A DNA stretch of 64,000 bases from UBA11346 sp038318565. GTDB lineage: Bacteria; Planctomycetota; UBA11346. The notes under the pieces are model-generated. The model had not been told where the DNA came from. It saw only the letters and a list, made by a program, of their open reading frames with translations, and did no database searches. Positions 9,352 to 17,487 of the stretch are shown piece after piece (position 1 is the stretch's first letter; each line of letters starts with the position of its first letter). The position numbers and the translations under genes are program-made. Where the stretch lies: positions 18,001-82,000 of the forward strand of contig JBBQCI010000005.1 of the NCBI GenBank assembly GCA_038318565.1. Direction: 5' to 3'.

Positions 9352-9526
9352 CGCCGGCAGTATCGGCTGGCGGCCAGGGAAGCCAAGAATGGGTTCACCG
9401 ATAGCAGGCCCCGGCACCGGCAACGCTGGTTGCCCATTTCGGTCTGGTTGGCATCCTGCCGCCCCTCGCGGAGCGCCTTCCAGGTTCCCACCGGGATCAC
9501 GAAGCGCGGACCACGAACCAACGACC

Positions 9527-11362
9527 ATGCCACATCCGCAGCACCTCATTCGTAACTTCTGCATTATTGCCCACATTGACCACGGTAAGTCGACCCTGGC
9601 CGAGCGTCTGCTCGAGCGCTGCGGCGCGATGGGCCAGAAGGATGATAAGGAGCTGGAAGTCCTTGACAGCATGGATCTTGAGCGCGAGCGCGGGATCACG
9701 ATCAAGGCCAAGGCGGTGTGCCTGTCGTACAAGCACGAGGACGGTAACACCTACCAGTTGAACCTCATCGACACGCCTGGACACGTCGACTTCAGCTACG
9801 AAGTGACGCGCAGTCTGCAGGCCTGCGAAGGTTGTCTGTTGGTGGTTGATGCGACTCAGGGGGTCCAGGCCCAGACAGTGGCGAATTTCCTCCTCGCCGA
9901 CCAGTTGAAGCTCACGGTCATCCCGACGATCAACAAGATCGATCTGCCTAGCGCCAGGCCCGACGAGGTCAAAGCCGAGATCGAGGAGTCGCTCGCCATC
10001 CCGGCTGACGAGGCGATCCTGGCCAGTGCCAAGGCTGGCATCGGCATCGAGGAGATCCTCAAGGCGGTCGTCCGCGAGATCCCGCACCCGGGCGGCCATC
10101 CGGAATCCTCGACCCAGGCGCTGATCTTCGATGCGATCTACGACGATTACCGCGGCATCATCCTGTATGTCCGCCTGGTCAACGGCGCGATCCGTAAGGG
10201 CGACAAGATCCGCCTGATCCGCAGCGACAAGTTGTACGAGGTCAGCGACATCGGCCGCCTGCGTCCAAAGATGCAGACCAGCGTCGATGGCCTGAATGCC
10301 GGTGAGGTCGGCTACATCTGCGCCGCGATCAAGACCCTGCATGACGTCAAGGTAGGCGACACCATCACCCTCGATGCGGCTCCGGCCGAACCGTTGCCCG
10401 GCTTCCGCGAGATGAAGCCGATGGTCTATTGCGGTCTGTATCCGTCCGGCGAGACGACCTACGATCAGCTGCGCGAGGCGGTCGAGAAGTTCAGCCTCAA
10501 TGATGCCTCGTTCGTGTGGTTGCCCGAAAGCGGTGGCGCTCTTGGCCATGGCTTCCGTTGCGGCTTCCTGGGCATGCTGCACATGGAGATCTGCCAGGAA
10601 CGGCTCGAACGCGAGCACGATCTCGACATGGTGCAGACCGCACCGACGGTGACGTACCGGGTTAATCTGCGTAGTATCATGAGCGAGGACGGCAAGCCGC
10701 GCACCATCGAGATCACCACCCCGGGCGAACTGCCCAAAGACGGCTACGACTCGATCGAGGAGCCGGTTGTCGACATCAATTTCTTCGTACCGGCCGACCG
10801 CATCGGCACGGTCATGCAGCTGGTGCAGGACCGCCGTGGGCAGTTCCTGCGCCAGGATTACATTGGCCAGCACCGCTGCCGCTTGACATATCGCATGCCG
10901 CTGGCCGAAGTCATCTTCGACCTGTTCGACAAGCTGAAGACGGTGACGCAGGGCTACGGCACCATGGATTACGAGCTGAGTGGCTACCAGGTCTCAGAGC
11001 TGGTGAAGGTCGATATCCTGGTTCACAACAACGCCTGCGATGCCTTGGCTTTCATCTGCCATCGCACTGTCGCCGAGCGCCGCGGCCGGGCCATCATCAA
11101 GAGTCTGAAAGAGGAGATCCCCAAGCATCTCTTCGAAGTCTCGCTGCAGGCCGCCATCGGCACCCGCGTGGTCGCCCGCGAGACGATCAAGAGTTACGGC
11201 AAGAATGTCACCGCAAAGTGCTATGGCGGCGACATTTCCAGAAAGCGCAAGCTGCTGGAGAAGCAGAAGGAAGGCAAGAAGCGCATGAAGATGGTCGGCT
11301 CGGTCGAGGTGCCGCAGGAGGCCTTCATGTCGGTGCTGAAAGCGCGGGCCGACGAGTCGTAG
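9527..11362 (+). CDS. lepA: elongation factor 4 (LepA), ribosome back-translocase GTPase
   Basis: 611 residues, normal for LepA. It starts MPHPQHLIRNFCIIAHIDHG with the P-loop AHIDHGKST, then RERGITIKAK (switch I region), DTPGHVDF (switch II) and NKIDLP. The C-terminal LepA-specific domain is complete and ends with KKRMKMVGSVEVPQEAFMSVL. The GTPase acts on the ribosome, where it promotes back-translocation or remodelling under stress. ATG 9527 matches the conserved N-terminus; the frame is open 250 bases further upstream only by chance. It is divergent from the kinase gene and ends with TAG. A 458-codon frame on the opposite strand is a well-known type of lepA shadow and is not a gene. Confidence 0.97.
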   Translation: MPHPQHLIRNFCIIAHIDHGKSTLAERLLERCGAMGQKDDKELEVLDSMDLERERGITIKAKAVCLSYKHEDGNTYQLNLIDTPGHVDFSYEVTRSLQACEGCLLVVDATQGVQAQTVANFLLADQLKLTVIPTINKIDLPSARPDEVKAEIEESLAIPADEAILASAKAGIGIEEILKAVVREIPHPGGHPESSTQALIFDAIYDDYRGIILYVRLVNGAIRKGDKIRLIRSDKLYEVSDIGRLRPKMQTSVDGLNAGEVGYICAAIKTLHDVKVGDTITLDAAPAEPLPGFREMKPMVYCGLYPSGETTYDQLREAVEKFSLNDASFVWLPESGGALGHGFRCGFLGMLHMEICQERLEREHDLDMVQTAPTVTYRVNLRSIMSEDGKPRTIEITTPGELPKDGYDSIEEPVVDINFFVPADRIGTVMQLVQDRRGQFLRQDYIGQHRCRLTYRMPLAEVIFDLFDKLKTVTQGYGTMDYELSGYQVSELVKVDILVHNNACDALAFICHRTVAERRGRAIIKSLKEEIPKHLFEVSLQAAIGTRVVARETIKSYGKNVTAKCYGGDISRKRKLLEKQKEGKKRMKMVGSVEVPQEAFMSVLKARADES

Positions 11363-11401
11363 CGCTGTCGGGATATCCAGACACAACGGCCCTGTCCGGT
11401 T

Positions 11402-11416
11402 CGATCGTGACGATCG
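11402..11416. repeat. 15-base perfect inverted repeat before the peptidase pseudogene
   Basis: CGATCGT-G-ACGATCG, 7-base arms around one base, ending 3 bases before the ATG at 11420. It could be an operator or part of a weak terminator for lepA; no T-run follows. No second copy was noticed. Confidence 0.4.
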
Positions 11417-11419
11417 GGC

Positions 11420-12962
11420 ATGCATCGATTGATCCTGCTTGTTCTACTGGCCGTTGCCCTCGCGGCAGGCGAAGCCTCGCCCTGGGACATGCATTGGCGC
11501 ACCTAGTGTGATGCCGAAGCCGGCATCTCCTTCCGCCATCCCTATCTCTGGCTGCCGGAGAACATGCACGACCGGGCATTGGACCGTCAACGTGGCGCCG
11601 GTGGCACGGTTCCGGTCAAGCAGGTCGAGGTTGTCGTGGATGGCCGCACGTTGATGGCAACCACACCAATCCGTGCCCTGGCCGCCGGTGATCTGGAACA
11701 TGACATCGCCATCTTCAGCGCTGAAGCCGAGGGCGGTGCCAGCCTTGATGCGGCAGGTGATGCTGCCGCCAAACTGCCACTGCACCAAACTGCCACTGCA
11801 ATGGACCGACTGAAATTACTATAAGGTCACCCCGACCCGCCCGCAGGCCGAGCCCAAGTCGGCACCCAAGGGCATTGTCGCCAGACTCGGTACCGCGGCG
11901 GACCGCTGTGCGATCGTGCCCCGGCATGGTGATCGCATCTCGGGTCTGGTCTTCCCAGGTCCGATCGACCGCGTGTCCACCACGTTGATCATCGACAGCT
12001 TCGAGGTGATGGTTCCGGACCCGTCTCGGAAAGGCGCCAAGACCACCTAGCGTGAGCGCCAGTTCCGTGCGGGCAAGGTGCTGCGCGCCGACGGCAAGCT
12101 TCCAGAACAATCAGATCGTATGACCAAACCAGTCGCCTGGTCGGACGGTTGGGACATCGAGACCGAGCATTACCACGTCACCGGCCACACCTCATCTGCA
12201 CGACTGCTGGCCCATGGTGCCTACCTTGAGGCGCTGTACCGGACATATGCGGAGTTGTACGAACCGGACCGCATGCCGCCGTTAAAGTTCGAAGTCCACA
12301 TATTCAACCGCAAGAGCGATTTCGATGCTGCGGCAGCCGCCTACGGTATGAACACAGCCATGGGCGGCGGCGGGATTACCGGCGATTTCTTCACTCCTGG
12401 TCTGCTCTCCCTGTGGGTCTATGAAGAATCTGGCAGCCTTGGTGGTGAGGATTTCTCGGTCGAGCACGTCACCGCGCACGAGTGCAGCCATCAGTTCCTG
12501 CATCTGGCCTGCAATGGATCAGAACATGTACCGACCTGGTTCAATGAGGGGTTGGCTGTGTATTTCAAGTCCGGGGTCTTCAAGAACAACCAGTTCACGG
12601 CGCGGCCTCCGCGTGAACGGATCTCGCGACTGCAGACGCTCTATGCTGAACAAAAGCGCATGTTGACCCCGCCAGCCACCTACCTCGACCATCACGGACA
12701 TATCGCTGTCGACCAGTACGGCGAAGTCTACGCCATGGTCCAATTCTTCGTCTTTGGCACCTGTGGGCCTGGTTGCAGGCACAAGAACTGCGGCCGTTCG
12801 CGGTTCCGTGATTACTGGCAGGCCCTGCGTAACCACGATGATGGGGCCAAGGCATTCGAGCGCATATTTCTCGACGATATGATCAAAGCCAAGGGCAGCC
12901 GAGAGGCCGCCTTAAAGGCCTGGGAGCAAGCACTGCTCACCTATGTGAAGCGGGGCCTTTAA
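11420..12962 (+). pseudogene. decayed secreted zinc peptidase (HExxH gluzincin type)
   Basis: Reading from ATG 11420 gives a clean signal peptide (MHRLILLVLLAVALAAGEAS) and then WRT-TAG-CDAEAG, an in-frame amber stop at 11504-11506. The frame continues sensibly to a 16-base tandem duplication (11769-11800) that shifts it. Removing one copy restores the frame but meets TGA at 11811 and TAG at 12048, after which 294 codons run unbroken to 12962. That last part holds the peptidase core: HECSH (zinc ligands and catalytic Glu) and WFNEGLAVYF with the probable third ligand. Four independent lesions argue for a pseudogene. A shortened protein could still be made from GTG 12078 or ATG 12120, but it would lack an export signal. 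The protein at 28394-30871 has the same HExxH...WFNEGLAV layout. Confidence 0.8.
11769..11800 (+). repeat. 16-base tandem duplication that frameshifts the peptidase gene
   Basis: Two exact adjacent copies of CCAAACTGCCACTGCA (11769-11784 and 11785-11800). Sixteen is not a multiple of three, so the second copy throws the upstream reading frame out of register with the downstream peptidase domain. It looks like a recent replication-slippage event. Confidence 0.9.
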
Positions 12963-13143
12963 GAGGCGCGCCGGTCCGTCTCTCCAAGTGATGCGGACGA
13001 CTTCCAGTCACTGCTCATCAGGCGGTCACCGGCATCGCTACGGGGGACTGGATCGGATTTTCGTTGGCGTTGCGTGATTTGGCTTTGGCTATTCTGAAGA
13101 ATGACTGCATAACGAACCCTTACCCCAACAGGATCACCTCCTC

Positions 13144-13287
13144 ATGGCCTCTATCGCAGCTCTCTCCGCCAAACTCGCCTCCACCAAGGCCAAGATGGTC
13201 GCACTCAAGGCCCAGGCCGCGACCGTGAAGGCCGCTCTGGTCGCCGCCAAGGATGCCGCCAAGGCCAAGAAGGCTGCGAAGAAGTAA
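13144..13287 (+). CDS. Ala/Lys-rich 47-residue protein, possibly nucleic-acid binding
   Basis: A 47-residue protein composed almost only of Ala, Lys, Val, Leu, Ser and Thr (starts MASIAALSAKLASTKAKM, ends DAAKAKKAAKK). Hydrophobic residues recur every 3-4 positions, so it should form one long amphipathic helix or coiled coil with a lysine-rich C-terminal tail. That composition resembles histone H1-like tails and small nucleoid or RNA-binding proteins, but I cannot assign a family. AGGA lies 12 bases before the ATG. Very regular GCC/AAG codon use and a strong terminator 35 bases after the stop support a real, highly expressed, single-gene transcript. Confidence 0.7.
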   Translation: MASIAALSAKLASTKAKMVALKAQAATVKAALVAAKDAAKAKKAAKK

Positions 13288-13322
13288 ACCAAAGCTGACC
13301 GCCGCAAGACGGATCAAGCTCA

Positions 13323-13360
13323 CAGACCCAGGAGAGGCTCTCCTGGGTCTGTTTCTTTCT
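13323..13360 (+). terminator. strong Rho-independent terminator
   Basis: Perfect 13-bp stem CAGACCCAGGAGA / TCTCCTGGGTCTG (13323-13335 and 13339-13351) around a GGC loop, followed at once by TTTCTTTCTC. It sits 35 bases after the stop of the Ala/Lys-rich gene and before the next gene at 13441. It is the clearest terminator in the window. Confidence 0.93.
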
Positions 13361-13440
13361 CGATACGGCATTGGTCAGCCTGTCCCCAAACTGCACATAC
13401 GGCCTATTGCCCGCAGATCCATTCTGTAGAGGATACACCC

Positions 13441-13806
13441 ATGACGTCGTTGTTCGGAAAAAAGCCCATCTCCCCTGAAGAGACGGCGGTCATCGTCCGC
13501 GCCTCGGCCATCAAGCGTGGTGTCGACCTGGCTCAGTCCCAGATCGTTGGCATTCTTGGCCGTCGCAAGGGATTCGCCAAGGTGCACGTCGGACTGACCG
13601 ACATCGACCTTGGCAAGACGCCGCAAGACCGTCAGGGCTATGCGGTCGTCACCATCTTCACCGGCACCAGTGAGCCGACCGTCTCAGGCGTCCGCGATAC
13701 CATCGCCTCCTGGTTGAAGGCCTGCCACGGGGACCGCTATGAGTCCACCGTCGCCAAGCCCCCAGTGAAACCCGGCACCAAGTCGGTCTACCTCGCCATC
13801 AGTTGA
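13441..13806 (+). CDS. unknown 121-residue protein
   Basis: Small soluble protein (MTSLFGKKPISPEETAVIVR start), family not recognised. It looks alpha/beta with a conserved-looking central stretch (RKGFAKVHVGLTDIDLG, then GYAVVTIFTGTSEP) and no signal peptide or membrane span. A ribosome site AGAGGA precedes ATG 13441. It is separated from the Ala/Lys-rich gene by the terminator at 13323, so it probably has its own promoter in 13361-13440. It converges with nadK, and a hairpin at 13815-13837 lies between the two stops. Confidence 0.75.
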   Translation: MTSLFGKKPISPEETAVIVRASAIKRGVDLAQSQIVGILGRRKGFAKVHVGLTDIDLGKTPQDRQGYAVVTIFTGTSEPTVSGVRDTIASWLKACHGDRYESTVAKPPVKPGTKSVYLAIS

Positions 13807-13814
13807 ATTCAGGC

Positions 13815-13837
13815 TGATCCGGCAACTGGCCGGATCA
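13815..13837. terminator. possible bidirectional hairpin between convergent genes
   Basis: TGATCCGGC-AACTG-GCCGGATCA, a 9-bp perfect stem with a 5-base loop, between the stop of the unknown gene (13806) and the nadK stop, whose TGA is part of the stem. There is no clear T-run on either side, so termination strength is uncertain. Confidence 0.5.
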
Positions 13838-14674
13838 CATGACCAGGCGCAGAGGTTCAGCGGCAGCGGTGATCTCTGCCGTTTCACCAGGTGCCACGGG
13901 GACCGTAATATTGGGTCCGTCCAGATAGAGAGCCATCCCGGGAACTGAGGCAGTCAGTTTCAGAGATCGCGGAGGTAGTTGCCGACCCTCCAGCAGATTG
14001 ACCCGTCCGAAGGCGTGGAACGGCTCGCGTACTTTGAACAGCAGGGCTGGCTGCAGGGCAAACACCGGATCCATGCCTGCCGAATGGATGCCTGCGGTCG
14101 AGCCTGCAGCGGTCGACACCCATACGCCTGAGCTACGTTGCTTTTCGCACGAATTACCGTCATCTATCAGATAGCGGCTCATCGCGGCTGGGTTTTGATT
14201 GGTGTACAGCGCGTCGTTGAGGATGCGCACATCGACGGTCGCTGTGCGGCAGCGGAGACGCGGGATGTCCTGGTAGGCGGAGCGTCCGCGAATCCAGGCG
14301 TCGAGGATGCGCGGCACGTCCTCGGCGCGCGCCCGGGTGAAATGGCCGAGTGAACCAAGTGGATCCGAGTTCACGGTCAGGAATGGCACGCTTGTGCAGA
14401 GGGTGTTGGCAGTGAACACGGTGCCGTCGCCGCCAGCGGTGACCACCAAGTCTACTCCGGTCGCGTCATCCGGCTTCAATTCATCGATGCGTCGCTCGCG
14501 GACTTCATAGCCTGCCAGGGCCGTTCGTACGGCGCTAATCGCAGCCTGTTGGCGTTGGGCAGAATCGCGCAGTTTGGCTTCGCTCATCGCGCCGCTGGCA
14601 TCAAGACGTGCAATCGCCTCGCTAGGCAGCCGCTCGACGAGCGGAACCTTGGGGATGAATAAGATGGTCTTCAC
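13835..14674 (-). CDS. nadK: NAD kinase family protein
   Basis: Phosphorylates NAD to NADP using ATP or polyphosphate; cytosolic. 279 residues. The defining GGDGT motif lies in VVTAGGDGTVFTA, followed by NSDPLGSLGHF (the usual GxLGF segment) and the glycine-rich SSGVWVSTAAGSTAG that contacts the nucleotide. The start is GTG 14674; its GTGA overlaps the TGA of dxr, giving translational coupling. As last gene of hisC-dxr-nadK it would supply NADPH precursor next to the NADPH-dependent reductase Dxr; a functional link is inference. The 3' end forms part of a hairpin facing the convergent gene. Confidence 0.92.
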   Translation of the reverse strand: MKTILFIPKVPLVERLPSEAIARLDASGAMSEAKLRDSAQRQQAAISAVRTALAGYEVRERRIDELKPDDATGVDLVVTAGGDGTVFTANTLCTSVPFLTVNSDPLGSLGHFTRARAEDVPRILDAWIRGRSAYQDIPRLRCRTATVDVRILNDALYTNQNPAAMSRYLIDDGNSCEKQRSSGVWVSTAAGSTAGIHSAGMDPVFALQPALLFKVREPFHAFGRVNLLEGRQLPPRSLKLTASVPGMALYLDGPNITVPVAPGETAEITAAAEPLRLVM

Positions 14675-15810
14675 GCATACCTCGCGCGCGTTTCGGTGTC
14701 TGCCGCGACGATTTGCTCAAGCGACGGATCGGCCGTGTTGGTCAACTGGCTCAGAGCCCGCTCGACCGTGCTGAAGATATCTAGGAACCGTGAGCGGCCG
14801 GCCAGGAAGGCGGCGACAGCGACCTCGTTGGCGGCATTCATTACCGCGGGGGCCAGACCGCCGAGGCGAGCGGCGTGATAAGCTAGGTCGATCGAGGGGA
14901 ATCGCCTGCGGTCGGGTTCTTCGAAGGTCAGGTCACCCATGCGGGCGAAGTCAGGCGCCTCGACTGGCCCGGCAACATGATGCGGCCAGGTCAGCGCGTA
15001 CTGAATCGGCGTACGCATGTCGGGCCGGCCCAGTTGCGCCATCACCGACCCATCCCGGTAGGCGACCATGCTGTGCACCACGCTCTGCGGGTGGACGATG
15101 ATTCTTACCTGTTCGGCTGTGACGCCGAACAGGACCTGGGCTTCGATCAGCTCCAGGGACTTGTTCATCAACGTGGCTGAGTCGATGGTGATCTTCGGGC
15201 CCATGCTCCAGGTCGGATGCTTCAGAGCCTGCTCAATGGTGACGGCCGATAAGTCGGTAACGGTGCGGAAGGGCCCGCCAGAACTGGTCAGCAGGATCTC
15301 GGCCACTTCGGCGGTCGTGTGTCCTTCCAGGCATTGGAAAATCGCCGAATGCTCGGAGTCGACTGGCAGCACCGCGCCACCAGCCGCCTTGGCGGTGGTC
15401 ATGACGAGTGCGCCGGCCATCACCAACGGCTCCTTGTTGGCAATGCACAGGCGCTTGCCTTCTTTGGCGGCAGCGACCGTCGGTGGCAGTCCGGCGGCTC
15501 CGACGATGGCGGTCACAACCGCCCCGACATCGGCTGCGCATGCGGCCGCACACAGCGCCATTGCACCGGCCTCGGCACGTACGCCACTGCCACTAAGAAG
15601 CCGGCGTAGTTCGGGAAGGTGGGTCTCGTCACTGATCACTGCGATCTTGGCTCGTGCCGCGACCGCGCAGCGGGCCAACTCAGCGACCTTGCTGTGCGCT
15701 GTCACCGCGTGGACCGGAATCTCCAATCGCGCGGCTACATCCAGGGTCGAAGCGCCGATCGAGCCGGTCGCACCAAGGATGCAGATCGCCCGTGAGCGAT
15801 GGGAATTCAC
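14671..15810 (-). CDS. dxr: 1-deoxy-D-xylulose 5-phosphate reductoisomerase
   Basis: Second step of the MEP isoprenoid pathway: converts DXP to MEP with NADPH. 379 residues, normal length. It starts near ICILGATGSIGASTLDV (the Rossmann NADPH motif), and has CIANKEPLVMAG, LPVDSEHSAIFQCL (metal-binding D/E), LTSSGGPFR (substrate loop) and ATLMNKSLELIEA. The start is GTG 15810, whose GTGA overlaps the hisC stop; the frame continues open upstream, but that region is hisC in another frame. The middle gene of a three-gene operon with nadK downstream. Confidence 0.97.
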   Translation of the reverse strand: MNSHRSRAICILGATGSIGASTLDVAARLEIPVHAVTAHSKVAELARCAVAARAKIAVISDETHLPELRRLLSGSGVRAEAGAMALCAAACAADVGAVVTAIVGAAGLPPTVAAAKEGKRLCIANKEPLVMAGALVMTTAKAAGGAVLPVDSEHSAIFQCLEGHTTAEVAEILLTSSGGPFRTVTDLSAVTIEQALKHPTWSMGPKITIDSATLMNKSLELIEAQVLFGVTAEQVRIIVHPQSVVHSMVAYRDGSVMAQLGRPDMRTPIQYALTWPHHVAGPVEAPDFARMGDLTFEEPDRRRFPSIDLAYHAARLGGLAPAVMNAANEVAVAAFLAGRSRFLDIFSTVERALSQLTNTADPSLEQIVAADTETRARYA

Positions 15811-16871
15811 AACAGCTCGCGGAGGTGCCGCATTAACAGGTTGGTCTGTTCCGGCGTTCCCACGGTGATGCGCAGTTTGCTGTCGAGTCCAGGGCGGTCC
15901 CAAAAGCGCACGAGCAGGCCACGGTCCTTGAGACCACGGTACAGTTCGCCAGCCCGCGGGCCGACCTCGCAGAGCAGGAAATTGGCGCCGCTCGTAGGCC
16001 AGGACCAACCGAGCGTAGCCAGCCCGGCCTCAAGCCGACTGCGTTCTGTGAGTGTGCGACGAACCAGTTCACGGTGATACTCAGCGTCCTCGAGCGCGGC
16101 GATACCGACCGCCTGGGTCAGCGCGCTGACGTTGTAGCTGTCCTTCACCTTCATGAAGACGTCAACCAGCGGAGCCGCAGCAAACAACAGGCCGAGTCTC
16201 GCCCCGGCCAGGCTGTAGCTCTTCGAGAAGGTGCGCAGCACGATCAGGTTGGGATGGGCATTGAGGTGTGGCAGGATCGAGCCGCCGGGACAGAAGTCGA
16301 CGTACGCCTCGTCGACTACCAGCACTCCGTCCAGCGCATCGGCGAGTCGGCGCAACTGATCGACCGGCACCACCGTGCCGGATGGATTGTTGGGGTTCGC
16401 CAGCAGCACCAGCTTGGCGCCCAGGCGGGGCAGCACGGAGGGCAGTGCCCAGTCGCGCGCCCAGTCGACATGTTCGATCGTTACGCCCTGGATGGCTGCG
16501 AGATCATCATACAGACCATAGGTCGGCCATGGGCACGCGACACGATCGCCTGCCCCCAGCAAGGCGCGGTAGATGACGGTCAGGCAGTCGTCGCTACCAT
16601 TGCCGGCCAGGACTTGTTCAGGGTTGACGCCATAGGTCGACGCGGCGAGTTCGCGCAACCGGCAGGCACGCGGGTCTGGGTACTTCCGTAGGCGGTCGTC
16701 ACACAAGCTGTTTAACGCTAGGTGCACGCGCGGACTGGGTGGCCAGGCGCTCTCGTTGGTGTTGAGCTTGATGCAGTCGACGACTTGTTCGCCCGGCGTG
16801 TAGCCACGCATGGCGCTGATATCGGGACGCAGGTGGCGCAGGGCGCTGACGGGAAGGGGGGCCTCGTTCAC
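15807..16871 (-). CDS. hisC: histidinol-phosphate aminotransferase
   Basis: PLP enzyme of histidine biosynthesis that transfers an amino group from glutamate to imidazole-acetol phosphate. 354 residues, normal for HisC. It has IKLNTNESAWPPSP (N-terminal substrate segment), YPDPRACRLRELAA, LANPNNPSGTVV, DEAYVDFCP (PLP-binding Asp) and TFSKSYSLAGARLG with the PLP lysine. The start is GTG 16871. First gene of an operon with dxr and nadK, joined by 4-base GTGA overlaps. Related aromatic aminotransferases share this fold, but the motifs fit HisC best. Confidence 0.94.
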   Translation of the reverse strand: MNEAPLPVSALRHLRPDISAMRGYTPGEQVVDCIKLNTNESAWPPSPRVHLALNSLCDDRLRKYPDPRACRLRELAASTYGVNPEQVLAGNGSDDCLTVIYRALLGAGDRVACPWPTYGLYDDLAAIQGVTIEHVDWARDWALPSVLPRLGAKLVLLANPNNPSGTVVPVDQLRRLADALDGVLVVDEAYVDFCPGGSILPHLNAHPNLIVLRTFSKSYSLAGARLGLLFAAAPLVDVFMKVKDSYNVSALTQAVGIAALEDAEYHRELVRRTLTERSRLEAGLATLGWSWPTSGANFLLCEVGPRAGELYRGLKDRGLLVRFWDRPGLDSKLRITVGTPEQTNLLMRHLRELL

Positions 16872-16911
16872 GCGCGAAAGGCTACAGCGGGGCGACGTCC
16901 GCCAAGGGCTG

Positions 16912-17310
16912 TCAGATACGACCCAGGGCGAGTCGCAGGGCTAGCGGAATCGGTGTCTTAACGTCCGTGGTAGGATCCACCGCACAGTGGACGGTACGGG
17001 CCCGACCGACCTCTACGTCATGCTGGTTGATCAAAGCATAGCGCAGGCTGAAGGAGGTCGTGCCGATATGGTCAAGCGTGATGCTGATGCGCAGCACATC
17101 GTCAACCACGATCTTGGCGAGATAGTCGCTATCGGCATGCACGACCACCGGCAGCACAGCGAGTTGATGACGGTTCGGTAACAGCGGATGACCGATCGCC
17201 CGCCAACATTCCTGCAGAGCGTCGTGGCACATGCGTAACTGATTTGCGAAGAACAGAATGCCGTAGCCGTCGGTATCGTGGAGTTTGACGATATGCTGAT
17301 ACGTGAACAT
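16912..17310 (-). CDS. acyl-CoA thioesterase, hotdog fold (4-hydroxybenzoyl-CoA thioesterase / YbgC type)
   Basis: 132 residues. Starts MFTYQHIVKLHDTDGYGILF; the Asp of DTDGYGILFFANQL is the usual catalytic residue of the YbgC/4HBT subfamily. It should hydrolyse a short or aromatic acyl-CoA in the cytosol. ATG 17310 matches the family start; the frame is open to 17439, but the extra residues are not conserved. It is divergent from the fatty-acid operon that starts at 17488, so the two may share a control region and a role in acyl-CoA turnover. Confidence 0.88.
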   Translation of the reverse strand: MFTYQHIVKLHDTDGYGILFFANQLRMCHDALQECWRAIGHPLLPNRHQLAVLPVVVHADSDYLAKIVVDDVLRISITLDHIGTTSFSLRYALINQHDVEVGRARTVHCAVDPTTDVKTPIPLALRLALGRI

Positions 17311-17487
17311 GCGAGGCCGGTATCCTGAGTCTGTAATGTCCACACGGTGCGTCAGAAACAACGGAAAAGTCAATGTCATTCGCATACCCAGGGTTGACCC
17401 CATACCTTCGACACTGCTTGCGTCCGTCGATTTCGCCATGCCGAAAGATGGCCTGACTGCCTACAATCAGCGGTGGAGGAGGACGCC

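Noticed and set aside
9497..10873. 458-codon minus-strand frame
   Set aside because: Antisense to lepA, a well-known type of spurious open frame with Asp/Val/Leu/His-rich composition.
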